Assembly (NCBI GenBank): GCA_002705055.1 | Contig: PAHY01000001.1 | Location: 1 to 41,593 of the forward strand | DNA from: Planctomycetota bacterium | GTDB taxonomy: Bacteria > Planctomycetota > UBA1135 | Length of the DNA: 41,593 bases | Reading direction: 5' to 3' | Made by a program: the position numbers and the translations under genes | Shown: piece by piece, positions 1 to 6,808 of the stretch | Layout of the letters: every line of letters begins with the position of its first letter | Position numbering within the stretch: the stretch's first letter is position 1 | Notes under the pieces: model-generated | Told to the model about the DNA's origin: nothing | The model's input: only the letters and a program-made list of their open reading frames with translations | Database searches by the model: none

Positions 1-17
1 ACCGTGAAAACGAGAAC

Positions 18-42
18 GACCCCTGCCCAGTCGGCAGGGGTC
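18..42 (-). terminator. Candidate terminator hairpin downstream of the methyltransferase gene
   Basis: A perfect 10-bp stem (GACCCCTGCC at 18-27 with GGCAGGGGTC at 33-42) closes a 5-base loop. Read on the minus strand it lies 85 bases past the methyltransferase stop and is followed by a modest T-rich stretch (GTTCTCGTTTTC). The stem is convincing. The T tract is weak, so termination is inferred. Confidence 0.45.
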
Positions 43-126
43 TGTGATCAGCGGTGGCAGCTGAAAGAGGTCCTGAGGTGGCGCTGGCCGCTGCAAATGA
101 CGCAGCCATGAGCCCACTCAAGGGGG

Positions 127-768
127 TCAGACTCTCGTCGCTGCGCTGAGGTGAACGAAGCCGCCCAAAAAGTGCCGCTGCTCGAAGTCGGGCAGCGCCG
201 CCAGCACCCGTGCGGTGGGCCGGCGGATCTCCGCGTGGCCCGCCCAGTTGGAGAACGGCACCAGCAGCGGGTTGGCAACTCGGCCCCATCCTCGCGGAAT
301 CGGCTGCGTGTCGACGATCGCATAGCGGCCGCCGGGCGCCAGCAGATCCCAGCTTCGGGCAAACACCTCCTCCCAGTCCGGGGCGACCGCCAGCCCGAAG
401 CTGCACAGGATCGCGTCGGGGCGGCGCGGTACGCGGGCGTACCAGCTCTCTTCATCGAGGCTGCGCGCGTCAAAGCGCATGAGCTCGACCGGGGCGGGGC
501 AGTTCCGCCGTCGCCGCTCGGCGCGCTGCAGCATGGCGGGGCTGAAGTCCAGGCCCACGACGCACCCGGCCGTGCCGACTGCGGCGGCCAGCCCGGGCAG
601 ATTGAGGCCGGTCCCGGTGCAGAGGTCGAGCACCGTTTCGCCGCCCTGGAGCCGGAGAGCTTCGCGGCCGGCCCGGCGCGCGCGGGCGTAGAGCGGTCGG
701 CAGCCGAGGTCGTAGAGGGGGGCCAGGCGCCGATACCAGCGCTGACTGGATGCGGCGCTGGGCTCCAA
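127..768 (-). CDS. Class I SAM-dependent methyltransferase (UbiE/COQ5-like)
   Basis: A 213-residue protein with a Rossmann-type methyltransferase core. The SAM-binding motif I is visible as VLDLCTGTG at about residues 46-54, followed by an acidic motif II (GLDFSP) and a post-motif stretch LLAPGGRYAIVDTQP. The N-terminal WYRRLAPLYD resembles the start of small-molecule methyltransferases of the UbiE type. Substrate unknown. The first codon is TTG, two bases after the stop of the upstream membrane protein, so translation is probably coupled. No clear Shine-Dalgarno sequence is seen and the start is uncertain. It is the third gene of a sigma factor / membrane protein / methyltransferase unit on the minus strand; whether it is a target of that sigma factor is unknown. 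Confidence 0.82.
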   Translation of the reverse strand: MEPSAASSQRWYRRLAPLYDLGCRPLYARARRAGREALRLQGGETVLDLCTGTGLNLPGLAAAVGTAGCVVGLDFSPAMLQRAERRRRNCPAPVELMRFDARSLDEESWYARVPRRPDAILCSFGLAVAPDWEEVFARSWDLLAPGGRYAIVDTQPIPRGWGRVANPLLVPFSNWAGHAEIRRPTARVLAALPDFEQRHFLGGFVHLSAATRV

Positions 769-770
769 GA

Positions 771-1223
771 TCAGCGGGTGAACGCGGTGCGCACCATGAG
801 CCGGGCGCGCGGCGACAGTGCCAGCCCGAGCCAGCAGCTGAAGCTGGCCAGGAAGGTTGCCAGCAGCAGGGGCGAGGACGCCCCGGTGAGCGCCAGGCGG
901 TCACCGACATCCTCGATCCAGTAGCCGAGCAGGATGTCGAAGCGGCGCAGCAGTCCGGCCTGCATGGCAGCCTGGGCCATGATCAGGCTGGCTGCGCTGA
1001 GGACGCAGACCGCGGCAAGCAGCACCGGGCGGCGCGGAGTGGGCAGCCACCGTCGGACCGCGGCATCGAGCTCGGGGCGGGTGGCGGTGCGGCGCTGCGA
1101 CTGCGCCCGCTGCTCGCGCTGGAAGCGGGCCAGCGCGCGCGCGGCGACGCGCTCGCTCATTTCACGATCGGCCACGGCGCGGTGCGCGCGTGGATCGGCA
1201 AGGAGGCGATCGAGTTCGTTCAT
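771..1223 (-). CDS. Small two-helix membrane protein, probable anti-sigma factor
   Basis: A 150-residue protein with an Arg/Ala-rich soluble N-terminus (about residues 1-62), then two hydrophobic segments at about 67-85 (VLLAAVCVLSAASLIMA) and 118-137 (SPLLLATFLASFSCWLGLAL). Its ATG overlaps the TGA of the upstream ECF sigma gene (ATGA), so the two are translationally coupled. The layout (sigma factor, then a small protein with a cytoplasmic N-terminus and membrane segments) is typical of a sigma/anti-sigma pair. I see no zinc-binding HxxxCxxC motif, so it is not a classical ZAS-domain anti-sigma factor. The role rests on context and topology only. Confidence 0.7.
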   Translation of the reverse strand: MNELDRLLADPRAHRAVADREMSERVAARALARFQREQRAQSQRRTATRPELDAAVRRWLPTPRRPVLLAAVCVLSAASLIMAQAAMQAGLLRRFDILLGYWIEDVGDRLALTGASSPLLLATFLASFSCWLGLALSPRARLMVRTAFTR

Positions 1224-1864
1224 GAGGTAGGGGGGAGGTGGTGCAAACGATGGCGCAGCCGATCGCGACCGCGCTTGAGCCAGGCTTTGACCGAGCCGGC
1301 GGGCGCGCCCATGACGGCCGCAATCTCGGCCACGGGCATGCCCTCGAGGTAGTGGTAGCCCAAGGCGAGGCGCTGGCGGGGAGGGAGTTCGTCGAGCAGA
1401 CGCTGGAGGTGGCGGCGCTGGTCGGCCGCGTCGACCGCACAGGCCTGCGGGGCGGCGGCGGGCTCACCGCTGGCCTCGAGGCCGACCTCACGCCGGTCGC
1501 GGCGCTTCAGCCGTTGCATGGCTCGGACCCCCTCGCGCCAGGTAATGGTGTACAGCCAGGTGGAGAGCCGGGCCTCGGCGCGGAAATCTGCCAGCCCGCG
1601 CAGCGCCCGCACCAGGACTTCCTGGCCGGCGTCCTCGGCCAGATCGGCCGGGAGCCGGAATCGGGCAAGCTGAGACAGCACGCGCGGGGACCAGTCGGCC
1701 ACGAATCGCGCCGCGGCCTCTTCCGTGAGCGGAAGATAGTCGCGGGCATGCCGCTCGGCTGGCTCGGGACGTGTCGCACCGCTCACCTCGGAAGGTGAGA
1801 CCCTCTTGGGGGCGATTCGGTTGCGGGCTGCAACCGAATCCGCATGATGCGGGTCTGAGCCCAT
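1220..1864 (-). CDS. ECF-type RNA polymerase sigma factor
   Basis: A 214-residue sigma-70 family protein with only regions 2 and 4. Region 2 runs from about residue 50 to 118 and includes the core-binding stretch DLAEDAGQEVLVRALRGL and the -10-recognition part FRAEARLSTWLYTITWREGV. Region 4 (about 150-205) carries the helix-turn-helix GMPVAEIAAVMGAPAGSVKAWLKRGRDRLR. It presumably redirects RNA polymerase in response to a signal passed by the overlapping membrane protein downstream. The first ~40 residues are not conserved-looking and lie over a 27-bp inverted repeat. A start at GTG 1786 is possible, but ATG 1864 is the only upstream standard start. Divergent from the membrane protein at 1889, with only 24 bases between. 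Confidence 0.9.
   Translation of the reverse strand: MGSDPHHADSVAARNRIAPKRVSPSEVSGATRPEPAERHARDYLPLTEEAAARFVADWSPRVLSQLARFRLPADLAEDAGQEVLVRALRGLADFRAEARLSTWLYTITWREGVRAMQRLKRRDRREVGLEASGEPAAAPQACAVDAADQRRHLQRLLDELPPRQRLALGYHYLEGMPVAEIAAVMGAPAGSVKAWLKRGRDRLRHRLHHLPPTS
1814..1840. repeat. 27-bp perfect inverted repeat near the sigma factor start
   Basis: GATTCGGTTG (1814-1823) and CAACCGAATC (1831-1840) are perfect reverse complements around a 7-base spacer. A second palindrome (CCGCAT, one base, ATGCGG at 1840-1852) abuts it. Both fall inside the extreme 5' end of the sigma ORF if it begins at 1864, just downstream of the divergent promoter region. Could be an operator or an mRNA hairpin limiting sigma translation. 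Confidence 0.6.
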
Positions 1865-1888
1865 GTCCTCAGCTTACGGCAAGAATCG

Positions 1889-2386
1889 ATGAACGTTGTC
1901 CCTGCACTCACCACTCTGCTCGCCGCCCCTCCCGTCAACGACCTGGACGAGATCCTGATTCCGATCGTCGCCATCGTCGGCGGACTGTCGATTCCGATCG
2001 TGGCGCTGACTCTGGCTTACCGCAAACAGCAGCTGCAGGCGCGGCTCATCGAGCGCGCCATCGAGCAGGGCCTCTCCGTCGAGGAGATCGACGAGCTGCT
2101 GGCACGTCAGGGTTTCACCGAAGGCAACAACTCCCGCGAGGCACGGCAGCGCCGCGAGGTTCCCTTCCGCCGCGGGCTGGTGCTGTTTGCCATCGGGGCC
2201 GCGTTCTTCCTGGCCGAGAACCCCCACTTTGTCGGCGCCCGTTCGGGCTGGACGGTGCTCGGCAACGAAGGCTTTCTGGGCTCTCCGGGGCAGTTCGCTT
2301 CCTACATTCTGATGGGAATCGGCCTCGCTTTCGTGGCCAGCGACCTGCTCGCGATCTTCTTCGGCGAGCGCAAGGAAGAGGCCTAG
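1889..2386 (+). CDS. Small membrane protein of unknown function
   Basis: A 165-residue protein with three predicted membrane segments: about residues 22-43 (ILIPIVAIVGGLSIPIVALTLAY), 95-110 (GLVLFAIGAAFFLAE) and 137-158 (SYILMGIGLAFVASDLLAIFF). Between helix 1 and 2 lies a charged amphipathic region with ERAIEQGLSVEEIDELL, which looks like a short cytoplasmic helical pair. It may belong to the DUF6249-type small membrane proteins, but I am not certain. It is divergent from the ECF sigma operon, so the two may share a control region of only 24 bases plus flanking coding sequence. No function can be assigned. Confidence 0.75.
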   Translation: MNVVPALTTLLAAPPVNDLDEILIPIVAIVGGLSIPIVALTLAYRKQQLQARLIERAIEQGLSVEEIDELLARQGFTEGNNSREARQRREVPFRRGLVLFAIGAAFFLAENPHFVGARSGWTVLGNEGFLGSPGQFASYILMGIGLAFVASDLLAIFFGERKEEA

Positions 2387-2388
2387 AG

Positions 2389-2473
2389 CCCCTCCAGGCG
2401 CGAATTCGGCGCGAATTTGCCGATTCAGGACAATTTCGCGTCACAGGCTTTCTGGAGAATTCGGGGGATTTTT
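2389..2473 (+). terminator. Possible branched terminator after the membrane protein gene
   Basis: CCCCTCCAG (2389-2397) can pair with CTGGAG plus GGGG (2452-2457, 2463-2466). Inside it GCGAATTTG and CAATTTCGC form a second stem with one mismatch. Five Ts follow at 2469-2473. The stem is discontinuous, so this is only a candidate end for the preceding transcript. Confidence 0.3.
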
Positions 2474-2505
2474 GCTGAGAGGCCGGGGCCCTTGTCGTAA
2501 TCAAA

Positions 2506-2664
2506 GGCGACACACGGGATGTGTCCTTGTTCTTTCTCCCGTACGCGTTTCGAGGATCCATGGCTTCGGCCTTGTCGAACCTCAGCGCAAGCGAGGGTAT
2601 CTGGGGGGATGCCCGTCGCAATCCTTGGGCGGCTGCTGTTGAGGGACGGCAGCCGCCTTTTTTT
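2506..2664 (+). ncRNA. Candidate structured small RNA ending in a strong terminator
   Basis: No convincing protein is encoded here. Instead there is a run of hairpins: GACACA/TGTGTC (2509-2525); TTCGA/TCGAA (2549-2579) enclosing a UUCG tetraloop stem GGC-TTCG-GCC at 2562-2571; CCTC-A-GC/GC-GAGG with a GCAA tetraloop (2580-2596); and the terminator at 2628-2657 followed by T7. UUCG and GNRA tetraloops next to each other are a hallmark of folded RNA. The distance from the previous gene (about 240 bases, with another possible terminator in between) suggests an independent transcript of about 160 nt. I could not match it to 6S, SRP, RNase P or tmRNA consensus. The 5' end is a guess from a weak promoter-like TTGCTG / TCGTAA pair at 2472 and 2495. 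Confidence 0.5.
2628..2664 (+). terminator. Strong intrinsic terminator
   Basis: GGCGGCTGC (2628-2636) pairs perfectly with GCAGCCGCC (2649-2657). The stem extends three more pairs inwards (one G-U) to a 6-base loop and is followed at once by seven Ts (2658-2664), then GTTT. It is the clearest rho-independent terminator in the window. The only plausible transcript it ends is the structured RNA candidate upstream, or read-through from the gene ending at 2386. Confidence 0.88.
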
Positions 2665-2665
2665 G

Positions 2666-2703
2666 TTTGCGCGTGCGTGCACGCAAGTACGCATGCGCGC
2701 AAA
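2666..2703. repeat. Imperfect inverted repeat directly after the terminator
   Basis: TTTGCGCGTGCGT (2666-2678) matches the reverse complement of ACGCATGCGCGCAAA (2689-2703) apart from a 2-base bulge, around a 10-base spacer. It lies in a non-coding stretch made of alternating purine/pyrimidine GC steps. No gene or known element explains it. The rest of this gap (2704-2922) shows no coding region that I trust. Confidence 0.5.
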
Positions 2704-2922
2704 AGAAGAAGGGAGAGTGAAGCTGCGCGATGTGTTCGCGATGTCATGCGGATTCTGCGCGATGTTCGCTAACGGAAAAGAACTTCGGCGTAGCACATCG
2801 ATTTTGAAGATGTTCCTCTAAACGGACATTTTTCATGGTTCGTATGAAAGGGCGTCTCGGCGAATCCAAGTAAGGAAGCGACGGGGCAAACCCCGGAAAC
2901 CCAAACGAAAGGAATCGAAACC

Positions 2923-3066
2923 ATGTTGTCCACCACCTTCCCTGGCATCTCTGCCAACACGCCTGAGATGCTTGTGCCTTTGGCACTCATCGCCGCGCCC
3001 TTCGCCATCGCGCTCTTGATTGGCTTGGGCACCAGCTTCCGCGACTGGCTGTTTCGTCGTGGTTAA
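2923..3066 (+). CDS. 47-residue single-helix membrane protein (small ORF)
   Basis: An ATG at 2923 is preceded 9 bases upstream by AAAGGA (2908-2913) and opens a 47-codon frame ending in TAA. The product has a short polar N-terminus with a Thr/Pro character, one clear hydrophobic helix at about residues 16-35 (LVPLALIAAPFAIALLIGLG), and a positively charged end (FRDWLFRRG), as expected for a small membrane protein with its C-terminus inside. Third positions are mostly G/C, as in the neighbouring genes. It lies alone, downstream of the terminated RNA and convergent with fadJ. It could be a small regulatory or stabilising membrane subunit. No family is recognised. Confidence 0.6.
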   Translation: MLSTTFPGISANTPEMLVPLALIAAPFAIALLIGLGTSFRDWLFRRG

Positions 3067-3093
3067 TCGGCCGCAGATGGCGGCCTTGGCAAA

Positions 3094-3126
3094 GGGGTCG
3101 TCATCGCGGTCGAAGCGGGCGACCCC
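3094..3126. terminator. Possible bidirectional hairpin between the small ORF and fadJ
   Basis: GGGGTCG (3094-3100) pairs with CGACCCC (3120-3126). Just upstream GGCCGC/GCGGCC (3069-3085) forms a second tight hairpin right after the small ORF stop. Neither is followed by a long T run on either strand, so they are candidates for ending the two convergent transcripts, not certain terminators. Confidence 0.35.
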
Positions 3127-3157
3127 CCCGCCACTTTCTTTGCTTCTCTGATTCCCC

Positions 3158-5347
3158 TTATTCGAAGAATCGCGCCCCCGTCCGGGCCATCTCCTGCAAA
3201 CGCGCTGCCGGCGTGAACTTCTCGCGCCCGCCCGGCCGCCCGGACACTTCAGGCGAATCGGCAATCGCCTCGAGTTTGCGCACCAGCAATTCGGCGCCGA
3301 CGTGATCGGCGTAATGCAGCAAGCCTCCGTGGAAGGGGGCGAAGCCCATGCCGAAGACCGTGGCCAGGTCCAGCTCGGCGGGGCCGGCGACGACCTGCTC
3401 TTCCAAGGCGCGCACGCCTTCGTTCAGCATCGAGAGCACAAGGCGATCGACGATCTGTTCGTCGCTCAGTCGATCGCCCTCGCGGCCTGACTGGAAGCTG
3501 GCCAGATCCGGAGCCAGCGTCTCGCGCTGCTTACTCTTGCCCTGCGGGTGGACGTAGAAGCCGCGGCCGGTCTTACGGCCGAGGCGATCCGGGCTGCGCA
3601 TGCCGTCCAGATCCTTGCTGGGTTCCATGCGCGCGCCATAGGCGGCATGCAGCGAAGCCGAAGCATGATCGGCGATATCCAGCCCCACTTCGTCCAGGAG
3701 GCGCAGCGGGCCCATCGGCATGCCGAAGTCCAGCATCAAATGGTCGATGCGGCGCGGCTGCACGCCGGCGGCGAACAGGCGCACTGCTTCGTCGAGATAG
3801 GGGCCGAGCAGACGATTGACCAGGAAGCCGGCTACGTCCCGAACCAGGACCGGGGTCTTGCCGAGGCGCACGGCCAGCGCGGCGGTCGACAGCGCGACCT
3901 CCTGCGAGGTCTGCTCGCCGAGCACGATCTCGACCAGCGGCATCTTCTTGACCGGGTTGAAGAAGTGCATGCCGACCACCCGCTCAGGGTGGGGGACGCC
4001 GGCGGCGATCTCGGTGACGGACAGCGAGGAGGTGTTGGTGGCCAGGATGCATTCCGGGCTCACCTGCTCCGCCAGCTGCTGGAACACCGACTGCTTCACC
4101 TCGAGCCGCTCGGCCACGGCCTCGATGATGAGGTCGGCGCGGCCGAAGCCGTTCATGGCGCGAGTGGTGTCGAGGCGATCGCCGGCGGCGAGCGCCTCGT
4201 GCTTCTGCAGGCGGCGACGCTTCAGGCGCTTGGCGATCTCCTTGCGGTGCTGATGCAGCGCGGTGTCGAGCGCGCCGGGCGCGAGGTCGAAGAGCCGCGT
4301 CGCCACGCCGCGATCGGCGAAGTTGCTGGCGATGCCCGCGCCCATCACGCCCGCGCCCAGGACTCCGGCCTGCTGAATCGCGCGCGGCGTGAAGTCGTCG
4401 GTCCTGCGGCCGAGCTTCTTGGCCTCTTCCGAGGCGTGGAAGATCGAGATCAGCGCTTTGCAGACCTTGCCCGGGCCCAGCTCGGCGATGGCGTCGGCTT
4501 CCTTCTTGGCCGCGGCCTCAAGGGAAGTGTTGAGCGCGCTCCCGAGCAGATCGATGGCCCGCAGCGGCGCCGGGTAGTTGCCGCGCGTCTTGGCCAGGAC
4601 CGTCTCGCGCGCCTTGCGCATGATCATGCCGACCGCGAGCGGGTTGCGGTCGATGGCCCAGGACTTCCAGCCGCGCTGCTTGCGCTGGATCGACTCCTCG
4701 CCCAAGGCGATCCGCTGGGCCACGGCGAGCAGCCGCTCGGGCTGCGTCATGCGGTCGATCATGCCCAGCTTCAGCGCCGAGCGGGCCGGGTACAGCCGGC
4801 CGCTGAGGATGGCCTGGGTTGCTGCCGGCATGCCGATGCGGCGCGGCAGGCGGTGCGTGCCGCCCCAGCCCGGGATGATGCCGAGCATGGTCTCGGGCAG
4901 GCCGATCTTGGTCTTCTTGTCGTCGGCGGCGACGATGAAGTCGCAGCTGAGCGAGAGCTCGAAGGCGCCACCCGGCACCGGCCCGCCGACGGCAGCCACG
5001 GTGCGCGGCCGCAGCGCGGCGATCCGCCGGAACAGGGCATGGACCTGCATGACGATCGCGTGCAGCTGGGTGCGGTCGGTGATCGACTCGATCGCATCGA
5101 CGTCGGCGCCCGCAGCAAACTTCAGTGGCTCGGCGCCGGCGAAGACGATGCCGCGCAGGCCGTGGGTGTTCTCCAGCTCGCTGACTGCGGCTTCGAGATC
5201 GCGGATCAGCGGCGCGTCCAGGACCGCCAGGCTGCGGTGCGGCGGGTCGAGCACGACCACGGCCAGGCCGGGCTCGGGGCGCTCGATGCGCACGCAGGCG
5301 CCGGGCTCGGGCGCGTTCTCAGGGAAGGGAAGACCGTGGGTTTCCAT
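3158..5347 (-). CDS. fadJ: Fatty-acid oxidation multifunctional protein, FadJ/FadB-type (enoyl-CoA hydratase / 3-hydroxyacyl-CoA dehydrogenase)
   Basis: A 729-residue protein, the usual length of bacterial beta-oxidation alpha subunits. Residues ~18-210 form the crotonase fold: oxyanion-hole region FAAGADV, and both catalytic glutamates in place (PGGAFELSLSCD, E130; GLPETMLGIIPG, E152). From ~326 the NAD-binding Rossmann part begins (GAGVMGAGIA), followed by the dehydrogenase signature HFFNPVKKMPLVE and a C-terminal helical domain that includes GRKTGRGFYVH. It hydrates enoyl-CoA and oxidises 3-hydroxyacyl-CoA in the cytoplasm. The usual NG before the first glutamate is GG here, a mild variation. 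It starts three bases after the fadI stop, so the two form one transcript in the same order as E. coli fadIJ. Confidence 0.95.
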   Translation of the reverse strand: METHGLPFPENAPEPGACVRIERPEPGLAVVVLDPPHRSLAVLDAPLIRDLEAAVSELENTHGLRGIVFAGAEPLKFAAGADVDAIESITDRTQLHAIVMQVHALFRRIAALRPRTVAAVGGPVPGGAFELSLSCDFIVAADDKKTKIGLPETMLGIIPGWGGTHRLPRRIGMPAATQAILSGRLYPARSALKLGMIDRMTQPERLLAVAQRIALGEESIQRKQRGWKSWAIDRNPLAVGMIMRKARETVLAKTRGNYPAPLRAIDLLGSALNTSLEAAAKKEADAIAELGPGKVCKALISIFHASEEAKKLGRRTDDFTPRAIQQAGVLGAGVMGAGIASNFADRGVATRLFDLAPGALDTALHQHRKEIAKRLKRRRLQKHEALAAGDRLDTTRAMNGFGRADLIIEAVAERLEVKQSVFQQLAEQVSPECILATNTSSLSVTEIAAGVPHPERVVGMHFFNPVKKMPLVEIVLGEQTSQEVALSTAALAVRLGKTPVLVRDVAGFLVNRLLGPYLDEAVRLFAAGVQPRRIDHLMLDFGMPMGPLRLLDEVGLDIADHASASLHAAYGARMEPSKDLDGMRSPDRLGRKTGRGFYVHPQGKSKQRETLAPDLASFQSGREGDRLSDEQIVDRLVLSMLNEGVRALEEQVVAGPAELDLATVFGMGFAPFHGGLLHYADHVGAELLVRKLEAIADSPEVSGRPGGREKFTPAARLQEMARTGARFFE

Positions 5348-5350
5348 GGC

Positions 5351-6673
5351 TCAGCCGATGCGTTCGAGGACCACGGCGCCACCTTGGCCGCCGCCGATGC
5401 AGAGAGTCGCGAGAGCCAGCTCGTGGTCGCCGGCTTCCAGTTCGTGCGCTGCGGTGAGCAGCAGGCGGGCGCCGGTCGCGCCGACCGGGTGCCCCAGCGC
5501 GATCGCGCCGCCGTGGACGTTGGTGCGATGCAGATCCAGCTCGCCGAGCGCGGCGCCCTGGCCCAGATGCTTGTCGGCCCAGGCGCGGCTCTCCAAGGCG
5601 CGTCCGCAGGCCAGCACCTGCGCGGCGAAGGCTTCATTGAGCTCGATCACACCCATGTCGGCGAGCGAGCAGCCGGCCGCCTTCAGCGCACCGGCGCTGG
5701 AGTAGACCGGGCCGAGACCCATGCGCTGCGGCTCGCAGCCGGACCAGGCAAAGGAGCGCACCCGCGCGAGCGGGGTCAGGCCCAGCTCCTTGGCGCGCTT
5801 CTTGGTCGTGACCAGCAGCGCGGCCGCGCCATCGGTGATGCCGCAGCTGTTGCCGACCGTGACGATGCCGTCCGGCTTCTCGAAGTAGGGCTTCAGCTTG
5901 CCCAGCCGTTCCATCGACTGATCGGCGCGGATGGAATCGTCGGCGTCGACCGAGCGGCTGCCCGGCTTGGCGCGCGGCGGCAGGTGCGGCAGGATCTCGC
6001 GGTCGAAGCGGCCGGACTTCTGGGCGTCCATGGCGCGCTCATGACTGCGCATGGCGTAGCCGTCGCACTCGTCGCGGGTCAGCCCCCAATCCTTGGCGAG
6101 GCGCTCGGCCGTCTTGCCCATGATCATGCCGGAGACCGGATCGGTCAGGCCTTCGACCAGCGCGATGCGCGGCTTCAGCATGGACGGGCGGAAGCGCAGC
6201 GCCGCCCCGATCTTCTGCATGGGGGAGCGCGCCTTCATCAGCCCTTCGAAGTAGCCGGTCAGGCGGTGGCCCATGATGAGCGGGTAGCCGCTCATGACCT
6301 CGACCCCGACGGCGAGGTAGGTGTCGCCGAAGCCAGCTTTGATGTTGGCGATCGCGGTGGTGACCGCCTCGATACCGCTGGCGCAGTTGCGCGCCACGGT
6401 GCGGGCGGGGACATGCTGCGGCACGCCGGCGCGCAGCCCGATCACGCGGCCGATGTTGGCCTGGTCATGCGGCGGCCCGACGCAGCCGGCGATGACCTCA
6501 TCGATCGCGGCCGGATCCAGGCCGGTGCGGGCGATCAGCTCGCGGGCGACGTGGGCCCCGAGGTTGCCGGCGTCCTCGTGCCGAAATGCGCCGCCCGCGC
6601 GCACCCAGGGGCTGCGCAAGCCAGCTGCCAGCACGATCTTCGGACCTTCTTCGAGCAGGTTCTGTGCAATCAT
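5351..6673 (-). CDS. fadI: Acetyl-CoA C-acyltransferase (thiolase), FadI-type
   Basis: A thiolase of 440 residues that releases acetyl-CoA in the last step of beta-oxidation. All catalytic parts are visible: nucleophilic Cys97 in ARNCASGIEA, the NEAFA loop, His395 in IALGHPVGATGAR and Cys425 in CIGGGQGG. The ATG at 6673 is preferred over the in-frame TTG just before it because GAGGAG lies 7 bases upstream of the ATG. It is the first gene of the fadI-fadJ operon. Its promoter region contains a tandem palindromic operator almost identical to one in front of tetR-fadE, so it is very likely under the same fatty-acid-responsive repressor. Confidence 0.95.
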   Translation of the reverse strand: MIAQNLLEEGPKIVLAAGLRSPWVRAGGAFRHEDAGNLGAHVARELIARTGLDPAAIDEVIAGCVGPPHDQANIGRVIGLRAGVPQHVPARTVARNCASGIEAVTTAIANIKAGFGDTYLAVGVEVMSGYPLIMGHRLTGYFEGLMKARSPMQKIGAALRFRPSMLKPRIALVEGLTDPVSGMIMGKTAERLAKDWGLTRDECDGYAMRSHERAMDAQKSGRFDREILPHLPPRAKPGSRSVDADDSIRADQSMERLGKLKPYFEKPDGIVTVGNSCGITDGAAALLVTTKKRAKELGLTPLARVRSFAWSGCEPQRMGLGPVYSSAGALKAAGCSLADMGVIELNEAFAAQVLACGRALESRAWADKHLGQGAALGELDLHRTNVHGGAIALGHPVGATGARLLLTAAHELEAGDHELALATLCIGGGQGGAVVLERIG

Positions 6674-6693
6674 CAACGCGCTCCTCAGCGGAA

Positions 6694-6722
6694 GTTAACA
6701 CTGTAAACTTAACACCGTCAAC
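6694..6722. promoter_or_regulatory. Probable TetR-family operator in the fadI promoter
   Basis: Two direct units of the form TTAACACYGTMAA lie 14 bases apart (6695 and 6709). Each is an imperfect palindrome, roughly TTAAC-N3-GTNAA. The block is repeated with two mismatches in 28 bases upstream of tetR (13568-13596). It lies 21-50 bases upstream of the fadI ATG and overlaps a TTGACG that could serve as the -35 element on the minus strand, a position expected for repression. Confidence 0.82.
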
Positions 6723-6808
6723 TTCAAGTCGAGGCCTTCTGTTCTTCCATCGGCCACGTTGGGCCCCATCCCACCCGAAACCGGGCGGAACGGGGCGATC
6801 GCTTGGCT

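Noticed and set aside
2506..2664. Candidate RNA considered as 6S RNA, SRP RNA or tmRNA
   Set aside because: No long bulged rod with a central bubble, no GGAAG SRP loop, and no tRNA-like CCA end could be found.
2884..2900. GGGGCAAACCCCGGAAAC resembling part of a cyclic-di-GMP (GEMM) riboswitch
   Set aside because: Only the GGGCAAACC-like core is similar; the second conserved stem and the tetraloop receptor are missing, so it is more likely a simple hairpin before the small ORF.
3548..6706. 1,052-codon open frame on the plus strand
   Set aside because: Antisense to fadI-fadJ; its translation is rich in His, Arg, Ala, Gly and Asp with no domain, as expected for the mirror frame of a GC-rich coding region.
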